From: an uncultured Pseudomonadales bacterium
GTDB lineage: Bacteria; Pseudomonadota; Gammaproteobacteria; Pseudomonadales; UBA7434
Direction of reading: 5' to 3'
Assembly: GCA_943788835.1 (NCBI GenBank)
Contig: CALSRU010000010.1
Location: 124,001-188,000 of the forward strand
Length of the DNA: 64,000 nucleotides
The notes under the pieces were generated by a model. It was not told the DNA's origin, searched no databases, and saw nothing but the letters and a program-made list of their open reading frames with translations. Position numbers and translations under genes: made by a program. Of the stretch, positions 1 through 8,701 are shown one piece after another (within the stretch, counting starts at the first letter, position 1; each line of letters begins with the position of its first letter).

Positions 1-812
1 GCAATATTCACTGCTAACAATACCGCTGCACTTAATGCAAAATGCCAGCTACCCTGACTTAGCATAATCCCAATAGTGGCAGCCGGAGGCAAAAGTGCAG
101 CTGCCACCATAACACCCACCAAGACGCTCGATAAGCCTGTTGTTAACGACAGTGCCGCAGCAGCTCCCGAGGCCAAAGCCAAAACAACTGCATCTATGCC
201 GACTAAAGTTCTACTCATCAACTCAGTATTAGGTGAGGCCGATCCTGGCCAAAAAAAACCGGCCAAAAACGCGATAGCAACGGCCAATAAAACCCCCACG
301 ACGAGGGATTTCACAGCCTCCTTGACCAAAGCGATATCGCCCAAGGCAGCGCCCAAGCTCAAGGCTAAGTTGGGGCCCAACAAAGGCGCAATCACCATTG
401 CCCCTACAACCACAGTAACGTTATTTTCAATTAAGCCAATAGCTGCTACTACGGTAGACAACACAACCAACAATAAGTAATTTCGGTCGAATCGGGAGCT
501 TCTGGCAACATCGTCGTAGAGCGATTCACGAATGACGGCACTCGGGGCGTCATGCCGATCATCATCACGTGAGCGCGGCAATGACGTTTCAATCTCAAGT
601 ACCACTATTCTAGCTTCGGCTGTGCCACCAAGAACCGACTGTAGATTGTCGAGCGTCTTTTGTAATGCGCTATCACCCACTAATAAACGCATCTGCTGTA
701 GGCCATCATCACCCACCTCACCAAGGCGAATATCATAGGCCTTAACGCTTTCTGCTATCGCTCTAATAGTGTCAGCGCTGCCTTGCGGAGCAACCACCTC
801 GATATATTTCAT
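1..812 (-). CDS. DUF389/TIGR00341 family membrane protein, 3' end cut by window edge
   Basis: The reading frame opens at ATG 812 and runs off the window, giving about 270 residues. It starts MKYIEVVAPQG, has a soluble N-terminal domain of about 110 residues, then a run of hydrophobic segments from about residue 115 with the GAMVIAPLLGP signature typical of the DUF389 (TIGR00341) family. Members are multi-pass inner-membrane proteins whose transport or other role is not established. A GAGGGTG ribosome site lies just upstream of the ATG. Plus-strand open frames over the same bases are shadows. The family call is from recognised motifs; the function is unknown. Confidence 0.85.
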   Translation of the reverse strand, partial: MKYIEVVAPQGSADTIRAIAESVKAYDIRLGEVGDDGLQQMRLLVGDSALQKTLDNLQSVLGGTAEARIVVLEIETSLPRSRDDDRHDAPSAVIRESLYDDVARSSRFDRNYLLLVVLSTVVAAIGLIENNVTVVVGAMVIAPLLGPNLALSLGAALGDIALVKEAVKSLVVGVLLAVAIAFLAGFFWPGSASPNTELMSRTLVGIDAVVLALASGAAAALSLTTGLSSVLVGVMVAAALLPPAATIGIMLSQGSWHFALSAAVLLAVNI

Positions 813-889
813 AGTCACCCTCTGCTTTTTTAGGTTTTAAAAATCAACTAGCAACGAATGTAGCGCAATTGGCCGTAGAATTTACGCCT

Positions 890-991
890 CTACCCATCGT
901 TACCCAGCTTATAGTCTCGCAATATTTCTTCACGCAATGTGTCTGTTTTAGGTCGCGCGCTTGGCACAGCCATTTTATTTTTTTTCATCAT
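890..991 (-). CDS. Small 33-residue ORF translationally coupled to the upstream protease
   Basis: The ATG at 991-989 overlaps the TGA stop of the protease gene (990-988) in an ATGA arrangement, followed at once by a second ATG. The peptide begins MMKKNKMAVPSARP and ends with a charged stretch LREEILRDYKLGN before TAG at 890-892. It is hydrophilic, basic at the N terminus, with no signal peptide or membrane segment. I do not recognise the family. The stop-start overlap and the protein-like composition argue for a real small gene; its shortness argues against. It would be co-translated with the periplasmic protease. Confidence 0.4.
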   Translation of the reverse strand: MMKKNKMAVPSARPKTDTLREEILRDYKLGNDG

Positions 992-2145
992 ACCTGTTCC
1001 TCTAACAGACTCTCCGACCGCTGGCGCAACGTTGCAATGGCAGCTCGCAGCTGGCCAAACTCACTCAGCAATCGATCCGCCGCAATAGCCACGCCAAAAC
1101 CATCCAAGCCTTTAGAATCGTTAGCCACTAGTTTCCAAATATTGATGCCAATCACCAAACCTTGTGAATTAATTAAGGGCCCACCACTATTCCCCGGCAA
1201 AATCTGTGCGTCAATGACAATTTGATCTCGCTTTAAGCTCGTAATAATACCCGAGGTCATATAATCAGTATTGCCCAGAGGGCTACCAATGGCAAAAACC
1301 TCATGGCCCTGACGGTAGATATTATTTTTAGCTATTGGAATAAAAGGGGTTGTATGGCCGTCTACTTTTAACAAGGCCAGATCATAGCGATCGCTTAGCG
1401 CAACAAGCCGTGCATTGAGTGGCGTATCGTCTTTTAATATTATTGTAAACTGCTGCGCAAGCATGGTGTTAGAGTGCCGCAGATTATAACGACTGCGCGC
1501 CGCGCCCAATTCACTGGCCTCACTTTTCAACCTTGCCGAAAAACGCTCAATGGCCTGCCTATTACTAGCGTGAGATTTAATTTTTTTGTTATATGCTCTG
1601 CGCTCCTGGGCTTGCTCCGAATCACTCAACCCCTCGAAATAGCGGACATAATCAGTTAGACGCCGTTGATTTTTAGCAAGCTGCGCCCGCTTAGTAGCCA
1701 ATAATTTGCGAGACTTTATTAAATTGCCTTCCGCTTGGAAAAACGTTTTTTCAATGTCCGCAGTGGCTAACTTCGCCGGTCGGATCACATGCCTATTTGT
1801 AACTAAAAAACCATCCTGCGATACAAAAAATCCGGACCCCGAACCTAGCGTAGTTTGAACTTTGACTACAGCCGTGGTCGCCTTTTCAATCGCTGACAAT
1901 GGTTTAAATTTTCTTTCTAGCGTCTTTTTGACATTTTTTTCTAGCCGCTTTTTATTGGATTTTTCGCTATATATTTTTACCTCTTGACCAGCCTGAGGCG
2001 GCTTATCGGTAAACTGCCACTTACCAGTAGCATCTTGATATTTGTAAATTTGCGCCCATCCAATTGCAGGCAAGACGCTCAGCGCGATGACAAGCGACAA
2101 CAAAAATGTCGCCGCGCATGTCGGCACCATGAGCAGGCGTATCAC
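988..2145 (-). CDS. Secreted trypsin-like serine protease with N-terminal DUF4124 domain
   Basis: The protein has 385 residues. The first ~32 residues are a signal peptide ending in AIGWAQ. A DUF4124 domain follows (IYKYQDATGKWQFTDKPP), then a basic linker, and an HtrA/trypsin-like domain with catalytic His in TNRHVI, Asp in YDLALLKV and Ser in PGNSGGPL. A helical, charged insert of about 90 residues sits between the His and Asp parts. There is no PDZ domain, so this is not DegP/DegS. It should act in the periplasm; its substrate is unknown. The start is a GTG at 2145, supported by GAGGG six bases upstream. It is followed by an overlapping 33-residue ORF. Confidence 0.85.
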   Translation of the reverse strand: MIRLLMVPTCAATFLLSLVIALSVLPAIGWAQIYKYQDATGKWQFTDKPPQAGQEVKIYSEKSNKKRLEKNVKKTLERKFKPLSAIEKATTAVVKVQTTLGSGSGFFVSQDGFLVTNRHVIRPAKLATADIEKTFFQAEGNLIKSRKLLATKRAQLAKNQRRLTDYVRYFEGLSDSEQAQERRAYNKKIKSHASNRQAIERFSARLKSEASELGAARSRYNLRHSNTMLAQQFTIILKDDTPLNARLVALSDRYDLALLKVDGHTTPFIPIAKNNIYRQGHEVFAIGSPLGNTDYMTSGIITSLKRDQIVIDAQILPGNSGGPLINSQGLVIGINIWKLVANDSKGLDGFGVAIAADRLLSEFGQLRAAIATLRQRSESLLEEQV

Positions 2146-2181
2146 TAAAGCCCTCAGCCTACTGGCCAGTAAAAAATAAAA

Positions 2182-2625
2182 TCATTTTACGGTGATGGTG
2201 ATTTTTTTTGAAAGTAACGGAGAGCTGTGAGGTCGATGCAAATAATCACCCAGCAAGAGCTGCAACGTATGCTCCCCTGGTGCAAGAGTCAGTCGCGTCT
2301 CGGTCTGGCCACCACCAAAATGAACAATATTCTCAGAGCTCGGCAGTGACTGACTCATATCGGGCAGTACATCTAAATCAATGAGTAAATGGTGGTGCCC
2401 TGTCTTTTCACGCTGTACACCCGCGGGGGCGACGCCCATCCCCGACAATCCAAAAACCACTTTAAACGTTTGCGGAACCACTTCATTGTCAACTGGGCTA
2501 GCAATATATAAATGGGCCGAGTCGGAGGCCGCAGCCTCATCTTGGGCAAATATCGCAGCAGAAAACAACCAGGCTATGAGCCCTAAGCAGTAAAAACCCA
2601 AGCGAAAAGTTTTTATGTTGTACAT
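2182..2625 (-). CDS. DUF4399 domain periplasmic protein
   Basis: The protein has 147 residues with an N-terminal signal peptide (cleavage probably after the Ala in AAIFAQ). The rest carries the DUF4399 pattern: SPVDNEVVP near the start, a VVFGLSGMGVAPAG core, GHHHLLID, and a C-terminal LLGDYLH with HSSPLLSKKITITV. DUF4399 proteins are small secreted proteins of unknown role, often with His-rich metal-like motifs; the HHH here could bind a metal (inference). A GGGGA site precedes the ATG. It lies 36 bp upstream of the protease gene on the same strand, so the two may be co-transcribed. Confidence 0.8.
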   Translation of the reverse strand: MYNIKTFRLGFYCLGLIAWLFSAAIFAQDEAAASDSAHLYIASPVDNEVVPQTFKVVFGLSGMGVAPAGVQREKTGHHHLLIDLDVLPDMSQSLPSSENIVHFGGGQTETRLTLAPGEHTLQLLLGDYLHRPHSSPLLSKKITITVK

Positions 2626-3007
2626 TATAAAATCCCCAATAGAGTTTAAAAAATGTGATGCGACTGCCGCCTAACCTCTAATAAATGTAGCACGCGTGCC
2701 TGGCCGAAAATTAGTCCACAGCCAAGATGTATATTCTACAGCAGCCTGAGCATTTATGCTTGCTTACTCCGTGCTTATGCAACCGCCAGAACGTTAAGAT
2801 GCAACATCGAAAATGGCTAAAATTGGCCTTGCATAACGCACCATAAAACCGGCAAATTATTTTAATAAGTGGCTCTATTCTGTTAAGATAAACAAAGTAA
2901 AAATTACTTACCACTCGCGAATTCAAGCCTCACACGATAGAAACGTCGCAGGCTTCTCTTCGAGCAAGCAGCGTAAACAAAAACCTTTAACACCAAGTGA
3001 AATCGCC
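2626..3007. other. Intergenic region between divergent genes
   Basis: About 380 bp separate the DUF4399 gene and the plus-strand aminotransferase. It must hold both promoters, but I see no strong consensus box. Short open frames here (for example minus 2711-2926) have no ribosome site and an unconvincing composition. Confidence 0.5.
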
Positions 3008-4121
3008 ATGATAAATAGCTTCAACCCACCGTTGAGAACGTTAATGGGCCCGGGGCCGTCTGATGTTCACCCAAATATTCTCGCCGCCATGGGTAGACCC
3101 ACAATTGGCCATCTTGACCCAGAATTTATTCGCATGATGGATGAAATGAAGGCACTCATTCAATATGCATTTCAAACTGAGAATGAACTGACCTTTTGTG
3201 TATCGGCGCCTGGCTCAGCCGGCATGGAAAGCTGCTTTGTTAATTTGCTCGAACCGGGCGACAAGGCGATCATCTGTGTGAACGGTGTATTTGGTACGCG
3301 CATGATCGAAAACGTTATACGCTGCGGCGCCGAAGCCGTTCGCGTTGATGATGCGTGGGGCACTCCGGTTTCGCCAGATAAACTCGAAGCCGCGCTCAAA
3401 GCCAACCCGGATGCTAAGTTAGTGGCTTTCGTCCATGCTGAAACTTCAACGGGCGTCCAATCCGACGCTAAAACACTATGCCAACTTGCCAAGCAATACG
3501 ATTGCCTGAGTATTGTTGACTGCGTGACCTCTCTGGGCGGCATTGCCATTGAGCTCGACGCGTGGCAGGCTGATGCTGCTTACTCTGGCAGTCAAAAATG
3601 TCTTTCATGCTCACCAGGCTTATCGCCGGTATCGTTTAGTGAACTCGCCGCAAAAACGATTAGAGAAAGAAAAACACCGGTGCAAAGCTGGTTTCTCGAC
3701 CTCAACCTGCTCATGGGTTATTGGGGCGAAGGAGCAAAGCGAGCCTATCATCATACTGCCCCTATTAACGCACTATACGGCCTTCACGAATCACTGCTCA
3801 TGCTGAAACAAGAAGGACTTGAAGCCAGCTTCGCTCGACATACGGCAATGCATAATAAGCTGCGCGATGGTCTTGAAGAGATGGGCATTAGCTTTGTGGT
3901 AGATGCGCCCTATCGATTACCGCAGTTAAATTCCATATGGATTCCAGAAGGCGTCAGATGATGCGGCGATACGCAAACAGCTGCTCGAGCAACATAATTT
4001 GGAGATAGGTGCAGGACTTGGCGATTTTGCCGGCAAGGTTTGGCGTATCGGCTTAATGGGTTATTCGGCACGCGACGAAAATGTTGAGCTGTGCCTCTCA
4101 GCGTTAAAAGAGGCTATATAA
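3008..4121 (+). pseudogene. Class V PLP aminotransferase (alanine/serine-glyoxylate type), frameshifted near the C terminus
   Basis: Residues 1-316 read as a PLP fold type I alanine-glyoxylate / serine-glyoxylate aminotransferase: LMGPGPSDVHP at the start, GSAGME for phosphate binding, and Lys197 in SGSQK as the PLP lysine. The frame then meets TGA at 3959-3961. Dropping one base (A3956) restores EGV-DDAAIRKQLL and a normal C-terminal domain (GDFAGKVWRIGLMG) to TAA at 4119-4121, giving about 370 residues, the usual family length. Such enzymes move the amino group between alanine or serine and glyoxylate, which fits the nearby glyoxylate shunt gene aceA. Either a real inactivating indel or a sequencing error; the downstream half is well preserved, so damage is recent or artefactual. 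Confidence 0.85.
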
Positions 4122-4156
4122 ATACCCCTCTACAGCGCTTCAATAAATTACGCTTA

Positions 4157-4636
4157 CTATAAAAAAAGCTCGGTCGCTGACAAGAGCATGCCGTCGTCGT
4201 CGACATAAACATAGGTGCCTGGCACAAATTGCGCATCAGCAAAAGAAAGCGTGATATTACTTTCTCCATCATTATTTTTTTTGGGTCTTCTTGGCGTTGA
4301 GCCTAGCGCGACCACGCCAATTGGCATGTCGTTGATATCGGCAACATCGCGAATGTAGCCGTTGACAATGACGCCCTCCCAACCGTTCTTGATGGCAATA
4401 GCTGCTACGTTATCACCCATCAACGCTCTTCCATAGGAGGCCCTGCCATCAATCACTAATACTTTGCCATCACCCTGAGTTTCCAGTAATGCCTTAGCTT
4501 TTGTGTTGTCTTCGAAGCATTGGACGGTAATGATTTTTCCATGAAAATCACGCTTAGTTCCATAATGTTGATAGGCCGCGATATTAACAATACTCAAAGC
4601 ATCTTCGTACTTGTCGATAATGTCTGTGGTTTTCAT
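4157..4636 (-). CDS. rraA: RraA family protein (RNase E inhibitor / HMG aldolase fold)
   Basis: The 159-residue protein has the RraA/MenG fold signature: FHGKIITVQCFEDN, KVLVIDGRASYGRALMGDN and NGYIRDVADI. E. coli RraA binds RNase E and slows mRNA decay; other members are metal-dependent 4-hydroxy-4-methyl-2-oxoglutarate/oxaloacetate aldolases. The Arg-Asp pair in YIRDV and the acidic residues are compatible with the aldolase site, so sequence alone does not decide between the roles. It differs from E. coli RraA by a Lys-rich insert (RRPKKNN) near residue 120. It sits on the minus strand downstream of aceA, 114 bp away. Confidence 0.8.
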   Translation of the reverse strand: MKTTDIIDKYEDALSIVNIAAYQHYGTKRDFHGKIITVQCFEDNTKAKALLETQGDGKVLVIDGRASYGRALMGDNVAAIAIKNGWEGVIVNGYIRDVADINDMPIGVVALGSTPRRPKKNNDGESNITLSFADAQFVPGTYVYVDDDGMLLSATELFL

Positions 4637-4749
4637 AGTGGCATTACACCTAAATCTTCGATCTAAAAAATAGAATCAGCTAGCCAAAAAAAAAGCTGCG
4701 CCAAAATACATCAGCGCAGCCTCAAAAGGAAAATCAGATCCACATGGTA

Positions 4750-6348
4750 TTAGCCGAATTGATTCATTGTGTTGTCTTTACCGGAGGCTTTTAATGCATT
4801 ACCACCCGAGAAATACTCTTTGTGGTCATCGCCAATATTGCTCCCGGCCATATCTTGGTGCTTAACAGTAGCTAAGCCTTGTCGAATTTCACGTCGCTGC
4901 ACGCCGGCAACATAGGCAAGCATCCCTTCTTCGCCAAAGTAATCTTTAGCCAAATTGTCAGTCGATAGTGCTGCCGTATGATAAGTAGGGAGCGTAATTA
5001 AATGGTGGAAAATGCCCGCCTGTGCAGCCGCATTTTTTTGGAAAGAACGAATCTGCGCGTCGGCCTCTACAGATAACGCGGTTTCATCATAGTCAACACT
5101 CATTAGATCATCACGCACATAGCCTGACACATCTTTTCCTTCACTCTGCCAAGTATCGAAGACTTGCTGACGGAAGCTCAAAGTCCAATTGAAGGACGGG
5201 CTGTTGTTGTAGACCAACTTTGCGTTTGGCACCACTTCACGAATCCTATTTACCATGCCCGCTATTTGGCCAATGTGCGGCTTTTCAGTCTCAATCCAGA
5301 GCAGATCTGCGCCATTCTGTAGCGATGTTATACAGTCAAGTACACAGCGGTCTTCGCCTGTGCCTGCTTTAAAGCGCACCAAACCATTAGGCAACCGCTC
5401 AGGACGGATAGTTTTACCATCGCGGCGAATGACCATATCGCCTTCACGCAAATCGTCGGTGGAGCTGACCTCCTCACCCTCAATATAAGCGTTATATTGT
5501 GAAGCGAGGTCACCGGGTTCTTGCGACACTGGGATTTTCTGGGTCAACCCAGCACCCAGTGAATCGGTGCGCGCAACGATGACACCGTCATCTACGCCCA
5601 ACTCAAGAAATGCATAACGCACTGCATTGATTTTTGCCAAGAAGTCTTCGTGCGGTACGGTCACTTTGCCATCTTGATGCCCACACTGCTTAGCATCGGA
5701 AACTTGGTTTTCAATTTGAATACAGCAAGCACCTGCTTCAATCATTTTTTTAGCCAATAAATAAGTGGCTTCTTCATTGCCAAATCCGGCGTCAATATCG
5801 GCAACAATAGGTACAACATGCGTTTGAAAATTATCTATTTTATTTTTCGTGTCTTTCTCAGCAACCTCATCGCCAGCAGCACGGGCCGCATCGAGATCTT
5901 TAAATAAATGCCGCAATTCGCGGGCATCTGCCTGTTTAAGGAAGTCATATAGCTCTGCGATTAAGGAAGAGACACTGGTTTTTTCATGCATCGACTGATC
6001 GGGCAAGGGACCAAACTCTGAACGTAAAGCAGCCACCATCCAACCCGAAAGGTACAAGTAACGCTGCCGGGTGTCGCCAAAATGTTTTTTAATTGAAATC
6101 ATTTTTTGCTGGCCAATAAACCCATGCCAGCATCCTAAAGATTGCGTGTACTTCGAAGAATCCACGTCATAGGCAGCCATATCTTCGCGCATAATAGTTG
6201 CCGTATAACGTGCTATATCAAGCCCTGAATGAAAACGATTTTGCAGCCGCATACGCGCAACTGACTCAGGGTTAACAGCTTTAAAGTGCTCGCCATATTT
6301 GGCAACACTTAGCTCGGCATTTTTGACCGCATCTTGATAATTGCTCAT
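4750..6348 (-). CDS. aceA: Isocitrate lyase, Pseudomonas-type (532 aa)
   Basis: This enzyme cleaves isocitrate to glyoxylate and succinate, the first step of the glyoxylate shunt for growth on acetate or fatty acids. The sequence is of the long Pseudomonas form: SLGCWHGFIGQQK near residue 85, the catalytic loop motif KQCGHQ (KKCGH in the E. coli form), DIDAGFGN for metal binding, and LLWIETEKPH. The C terminus KDNTMNQFG is the usual end. I place the start at ATG 6348 (MSNYQDAV) because GAGGAAG lies about 12 bases upstream and family members start there; an in-frame ATG at 6393 would add 15 unmatched residues. It is divergent from a ScfR/RamB-like regulator, which probably controls it. Confidence 0.96.
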   Translation of the reverse strand: MSNYQDAVKNAELSVAKYGEHFKAVNPESVARMRLQNRFHSGLDIARYTATIMREDMAAYDVDSSKYTQSLGCWHGFIGQQKMISIKKHFGDTRQRYLYLSGWMVAALRSEFGPLPDQSMHEKTSVSSLIAELYDFLKQADARELRHLFKDLDAARAAGDEVAEKDTKNKIDNFQTHVVPIVADIDAGFGNEEATYLLAKKMIEAGACCIQIENQVSDAKQCGHQDGKVTVPHEDFLAKINAVRYAFLELGVDDGVIVARTDSLGAGLTQKIPVSQEPGDLASQYNAYIEGEEVSSTDDLREGDMVIRRDGKTIRPERLPNGLVRFKAGTGEDRCVLDCITSLQNGADLLWIETEKPHIGQIAGMVNRIREVVPNAKLVYNNSPSFNWTLSFRQQVFDTWQSEGKDVSGYVRDDLMSVDYDETALSVEADAQIRSFQKNAAAQAGIFHHLITLPTYHTAALSTDNLAKDYFGEEGMLAYVAGVQRREIRQGLATVKHQDMAGSNIGDDHKEYFSGGNALKASGKDNTMNQFG

Positions 6349-6494
6349 GATTTTTTGGACTTCCTCTAACAATAAATTAATGGTGGAATACATTTAGCAC
6401 GTACAAAGGCCTGCGCTCACAACGGGCTAAACCATCGACCCAGCTGACATGGACTCTGCGAATTGGTTGTATTGTACAAATTAATAGATTAAAA

Positions 6495-6536
6495 TTACAC
6501 AATAGAAATTTCACAATGTAAACTTCACAAAATGAA
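6495..6536 (+). promoter_or_regulatory. Three tandem 14-bp direct repeats at the aceA / regulator divergent promoter
   Basis: TTACACAATAGAAA (6495-6508), TTTCACAATGTAAA (6509-6522) and CTTCACAAAATGAA (6523-6536) repeat with an exact 14-bp period. The third copy runs into the regulator start codon. A TTGTACAA palindrome lies just upstream at 6473-6480. The array is a good candidate operator for the regulator itself, between it and aceA. Function is inferred from position only. Confidence 0.5.
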
Positions 6537-8049
6537 ACCATCCAAAACCGTCATACGAAACGCACACTTCTTAGGCACAAAAATAAGAAACCTTCGTAAA
6601 AACAACAACCTGACCATGGAAGACCTCTCGGCTCGCTGCGTCAAAATCGACCCAGAGTCAGCTCCATCTGTTTCTTATTTGTCTATGATCGAGCGCGGAA
6701 AACGCGTGCCTAGTGCCTCAATGTTAGGCGTTATCGCCAAAGTTTTCCAAAAAGATCAGAACTGGTTTCTCGACAATACCGCAGAGAGCACTTCTATCGT
6801 GCCCGACAAGGGTGGTCAAGGCGGCATTCAGGGAATTGCACTCGAACCAGGTTTTTTATTCTCTGAAGAAAATCTGCAGATAGCCATCCCCGAATTACTT
6901 TCGCAATCGGGCGTCACTGGCAGAGAATTTGCGCACCTACTCATTCGAGCCCATCAAGAAAAAAACCAAAACCGCTTTCCCGAACTAGAGCGAGCGGCCG
7001 AAGAGACTGGTAAAAAACAGATGCCGATGGATGTTGATGCTTTGCTTACTATTTGCAAGCATATGAACTTATCCATCAATTGGTTTAAACAGCTACCCGA
7101 GCATTTAATAAAACGATCGGGCTACCCTCCCAACACATTTATTCGATCTTTCTTCGAACCCCCCAACACGATTAATATTCATCACTCATTAAAAAAGCAG
7201 CCTACACGCTTGAAATATGATTTAGCCGCACACATCGGCCATATGGTGCTACATGCAACCGACGAAGCGACCAGCATGCTGTTTGCTAGCCGAGAGGGAA
7301 GTAGCGTTGACGATAATTCACATTTTTCGCAGATACATAGCACGGAGAGTGTCAACGCCCAAGAAATCTTACAGGCATGGCGCGACTTTGAAGTAAGTTA
7401 TTTTGCCGGCGCCCTGCTTTGCCCACGCGTGCCATTTCGCAGACTACTCGAACAACAAGCACACGAAATTAGCGTGGCCAAAACGTTAAACGTCACCGCA
7501 GCCGTTGCATTGCGCCGGATGACCGCAGTGTCGAACTATCCGCACTGGCATTACTTTGACGCCTACCCACCTGGCAAACTTAATGCGGTATACCGCGGTA
7601 ATGGGATTCCGCTGCCTTGGGGCAATATGCGCATGGTGCAAGACCCCTGTCAGCACTGGGCTGTGTTTAGAATGTTGGACACGCAATCTAAAGAATCTTC
7701 AGCACAAATATCCATTCTAGAAACCGCTAACGGTGCGCGAATCTATGCTTGTGAATCAATTAAAGTCAAAGATCTTGCGGACAAGCCGCATGTGCTGTGC
7801 GCTGGCATCGATGTGGTTCCCGCATTGAAAGCACAAGGCCTGCCCGCGACCGAAATTGCTGAAGAAATGAAACAAGCGTGCCTTAAAAATGACGGCAGCA
7901 ATGTGCTACCCAAGGCACCCAAACAAGCACTCACAGCTGTGGCAAAAATACTTAATATTGGATGGTTAGAGAGGGGGATAGAAAAGGAAGCGAGACTAAT
8001 TTGCCCACGCCGCAGTCAATGCCCACGTAATCCCTGTTGCAAGGATTAG
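6532..8049 (+). CDS. XRE-family ScfR/RamB-like regulator of short-chain fatty acid metabolism
   Basis: The protein has 505 residues. Residues about 12-75 form a lambda-repressor-like HTH (LGTKIRNLRKNNNLTMEDLS). The middle carries a DUF955/IrrE-like segment and the C-terminal half the short-chain fatty acid regulator domain (DUF2083) ending in a Cys-rich CPRRSQCPRNPCC. RamB of actinobacteria, of this family, controls aceA, which is the divergent neighbour here. The expected HExxH metal motif reads AHIGH (around residue 235), so peptidase activity is unlikely. No clear Shine-Dalgarno precedes ATG 6532; the transcript may be leaderless or short-leadered. Three 14-bp repeats overlap the start and suggest autoregulation. 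It ends 13 bp from iscX, which converges on it. Confidence 0.85.
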   Translation: MKPSKTVIRNAHFLGTKIRNLRKNNNLTMEDLSARCVKIDPESAPSVSYLSMIERGKRVPSASMLGVIAKVFQKDQNWFLDNTAESTSIVPDKGGQGGIQGIALEPGFLFSEENLQIAIPELLSQSGVTGREFAHLLIRAHQEKNQNRFPELERAAEETGKKQMPMDVDALLTICKHMNLSINWFKQLPEHLIKRSGYPPNTFIRSFFEPPNTINIHHSLKKQPTRLKYDLAAHIGHMVLHATDEATSMLFASREGSSVDDNSHFSQIHSTESVNAQEILQAWRDFEVSYFAGALLCPRVPFRRLLEQQAHEISVAKTLNVTAAVALRRMTAVSNYPHWHYFDAYPPGKLNAVYRGNGIPLPWGNMRMVQDPCQHWAVFRMLDTQSKESSAQISILETANGARIYACESIKVKDLADKPHVLCAGIDVVPALKAQGLPATEIAEEMKQACLKNDGSNVLPKAPKQALTAVAKILNIGWLERGIEKEARLICPRRSQCPRNPCCKD

Positions 8050-8062
8050 CAAACCAAGGTGA

Positions 8063-8257
8063 CTAGCCAGCCTCTTCAATCCAGGCCATTTGAATCCCTT
8101 CAAGAATCTTTTCGCCGCAACGGTCTGGATCGTCATCAAAATCATCTAGCGAAATAACCCAATTGCGAAGGTCAACAAAGTTGATGGACAATGGATTCAC
8201 ATCGGGATGGGCATCGCACAGCTCGATAGCAATGTCATTTATATCAGTCCAGCGCAT
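8063..8257 (-). CDS. iscX: IscX, small Fe-S assembly protein
   Basis: The 64-residue acidic protein matches IscX (YfhJ): WTDIND at the start, a central DFDDDPDRCGEKILE and WIEEA at the end. IscX binds IscS and iron and tunes the rate of cluster assembly on IscU. It is the last gene of the isc operon, 75 bp after fdx, in the usual place. Length is normal. Confidence 0.95.
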   Translation of the reverse strand: MRWTDINDIAIELCDAHPDVNPLSINFVDLRNWVISLDDFDDDPDRCGEKILEGIQMAWIEEAG

Positions 8258-8332
8258 AGTGAGCAGCCCTCTTACAATTTAGCTTTAAAAATGAAGAAAC
8301 AACGTCGTTTGTACTGCGGCATGTTCTGTATT

Positions 8333-8665
8333 CTATTCTCTAGCATGGTTGATTGTGTATTTAGGAATTTCAACCACCAGATCTTGATCGGCTACCAGCG
8401 CCTGACAACTCAAGCGACTTTCCGGAGCCACGCCCCAAGCCTTGTCTAGATAATCCTCTTCTAAATCATCGGCCTCTTCAAGTGAATCAAAGCCCTCACG
8501 AACAATGACATGGCAGGTTGTGCAGGCGCATGACTTTTCACAGGCATGCTCAATATCGACATGATGAGCCAACAATGCATCGCAAATGGTCGTGCCAGGC
8601 GACGCGTCAAACGCAGCGCCCTCAGGTGCTAGGTCGGCATGGGGCAATACAATAATCTGTGGCAC
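8333..8665 (-). CDS. fdx: ISC-system [2Fe-2S] ferredoxin
   Basis: The 110-residue protein has the adrenodoxin-type cluster ligands: three cysteines in CEKSCACTTC and the fourth in RLSCQALV, followed by VEIPKY. Fdx supplies electrons to IscS/IscU for cluster formation. It lies between hscA and iscX in the canonical order and has the normal length. Confidence 0.96.
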   Translation of the reverse strand: MPQIIVLPHADLAPEGAAFDASPGTTICDALLAHHVDIEHACEKSCACTTCHVIVREGFDSLEEADDLEEDYLDKAWGVAPESRLSCQALVADQDLVVEIPKYTINHARE

Positions 8666-8701
8666 AGTAAACTACCTTTATCTGAAGGTTAAATAATTCG
8701 A

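Noticed and set aside
76-480. Plus-strand 134-residue Ala/Thr/Lys-rich ORF
   Set aside because: Shadow of the DUF389 gene on the other strand; low-complexity composition.
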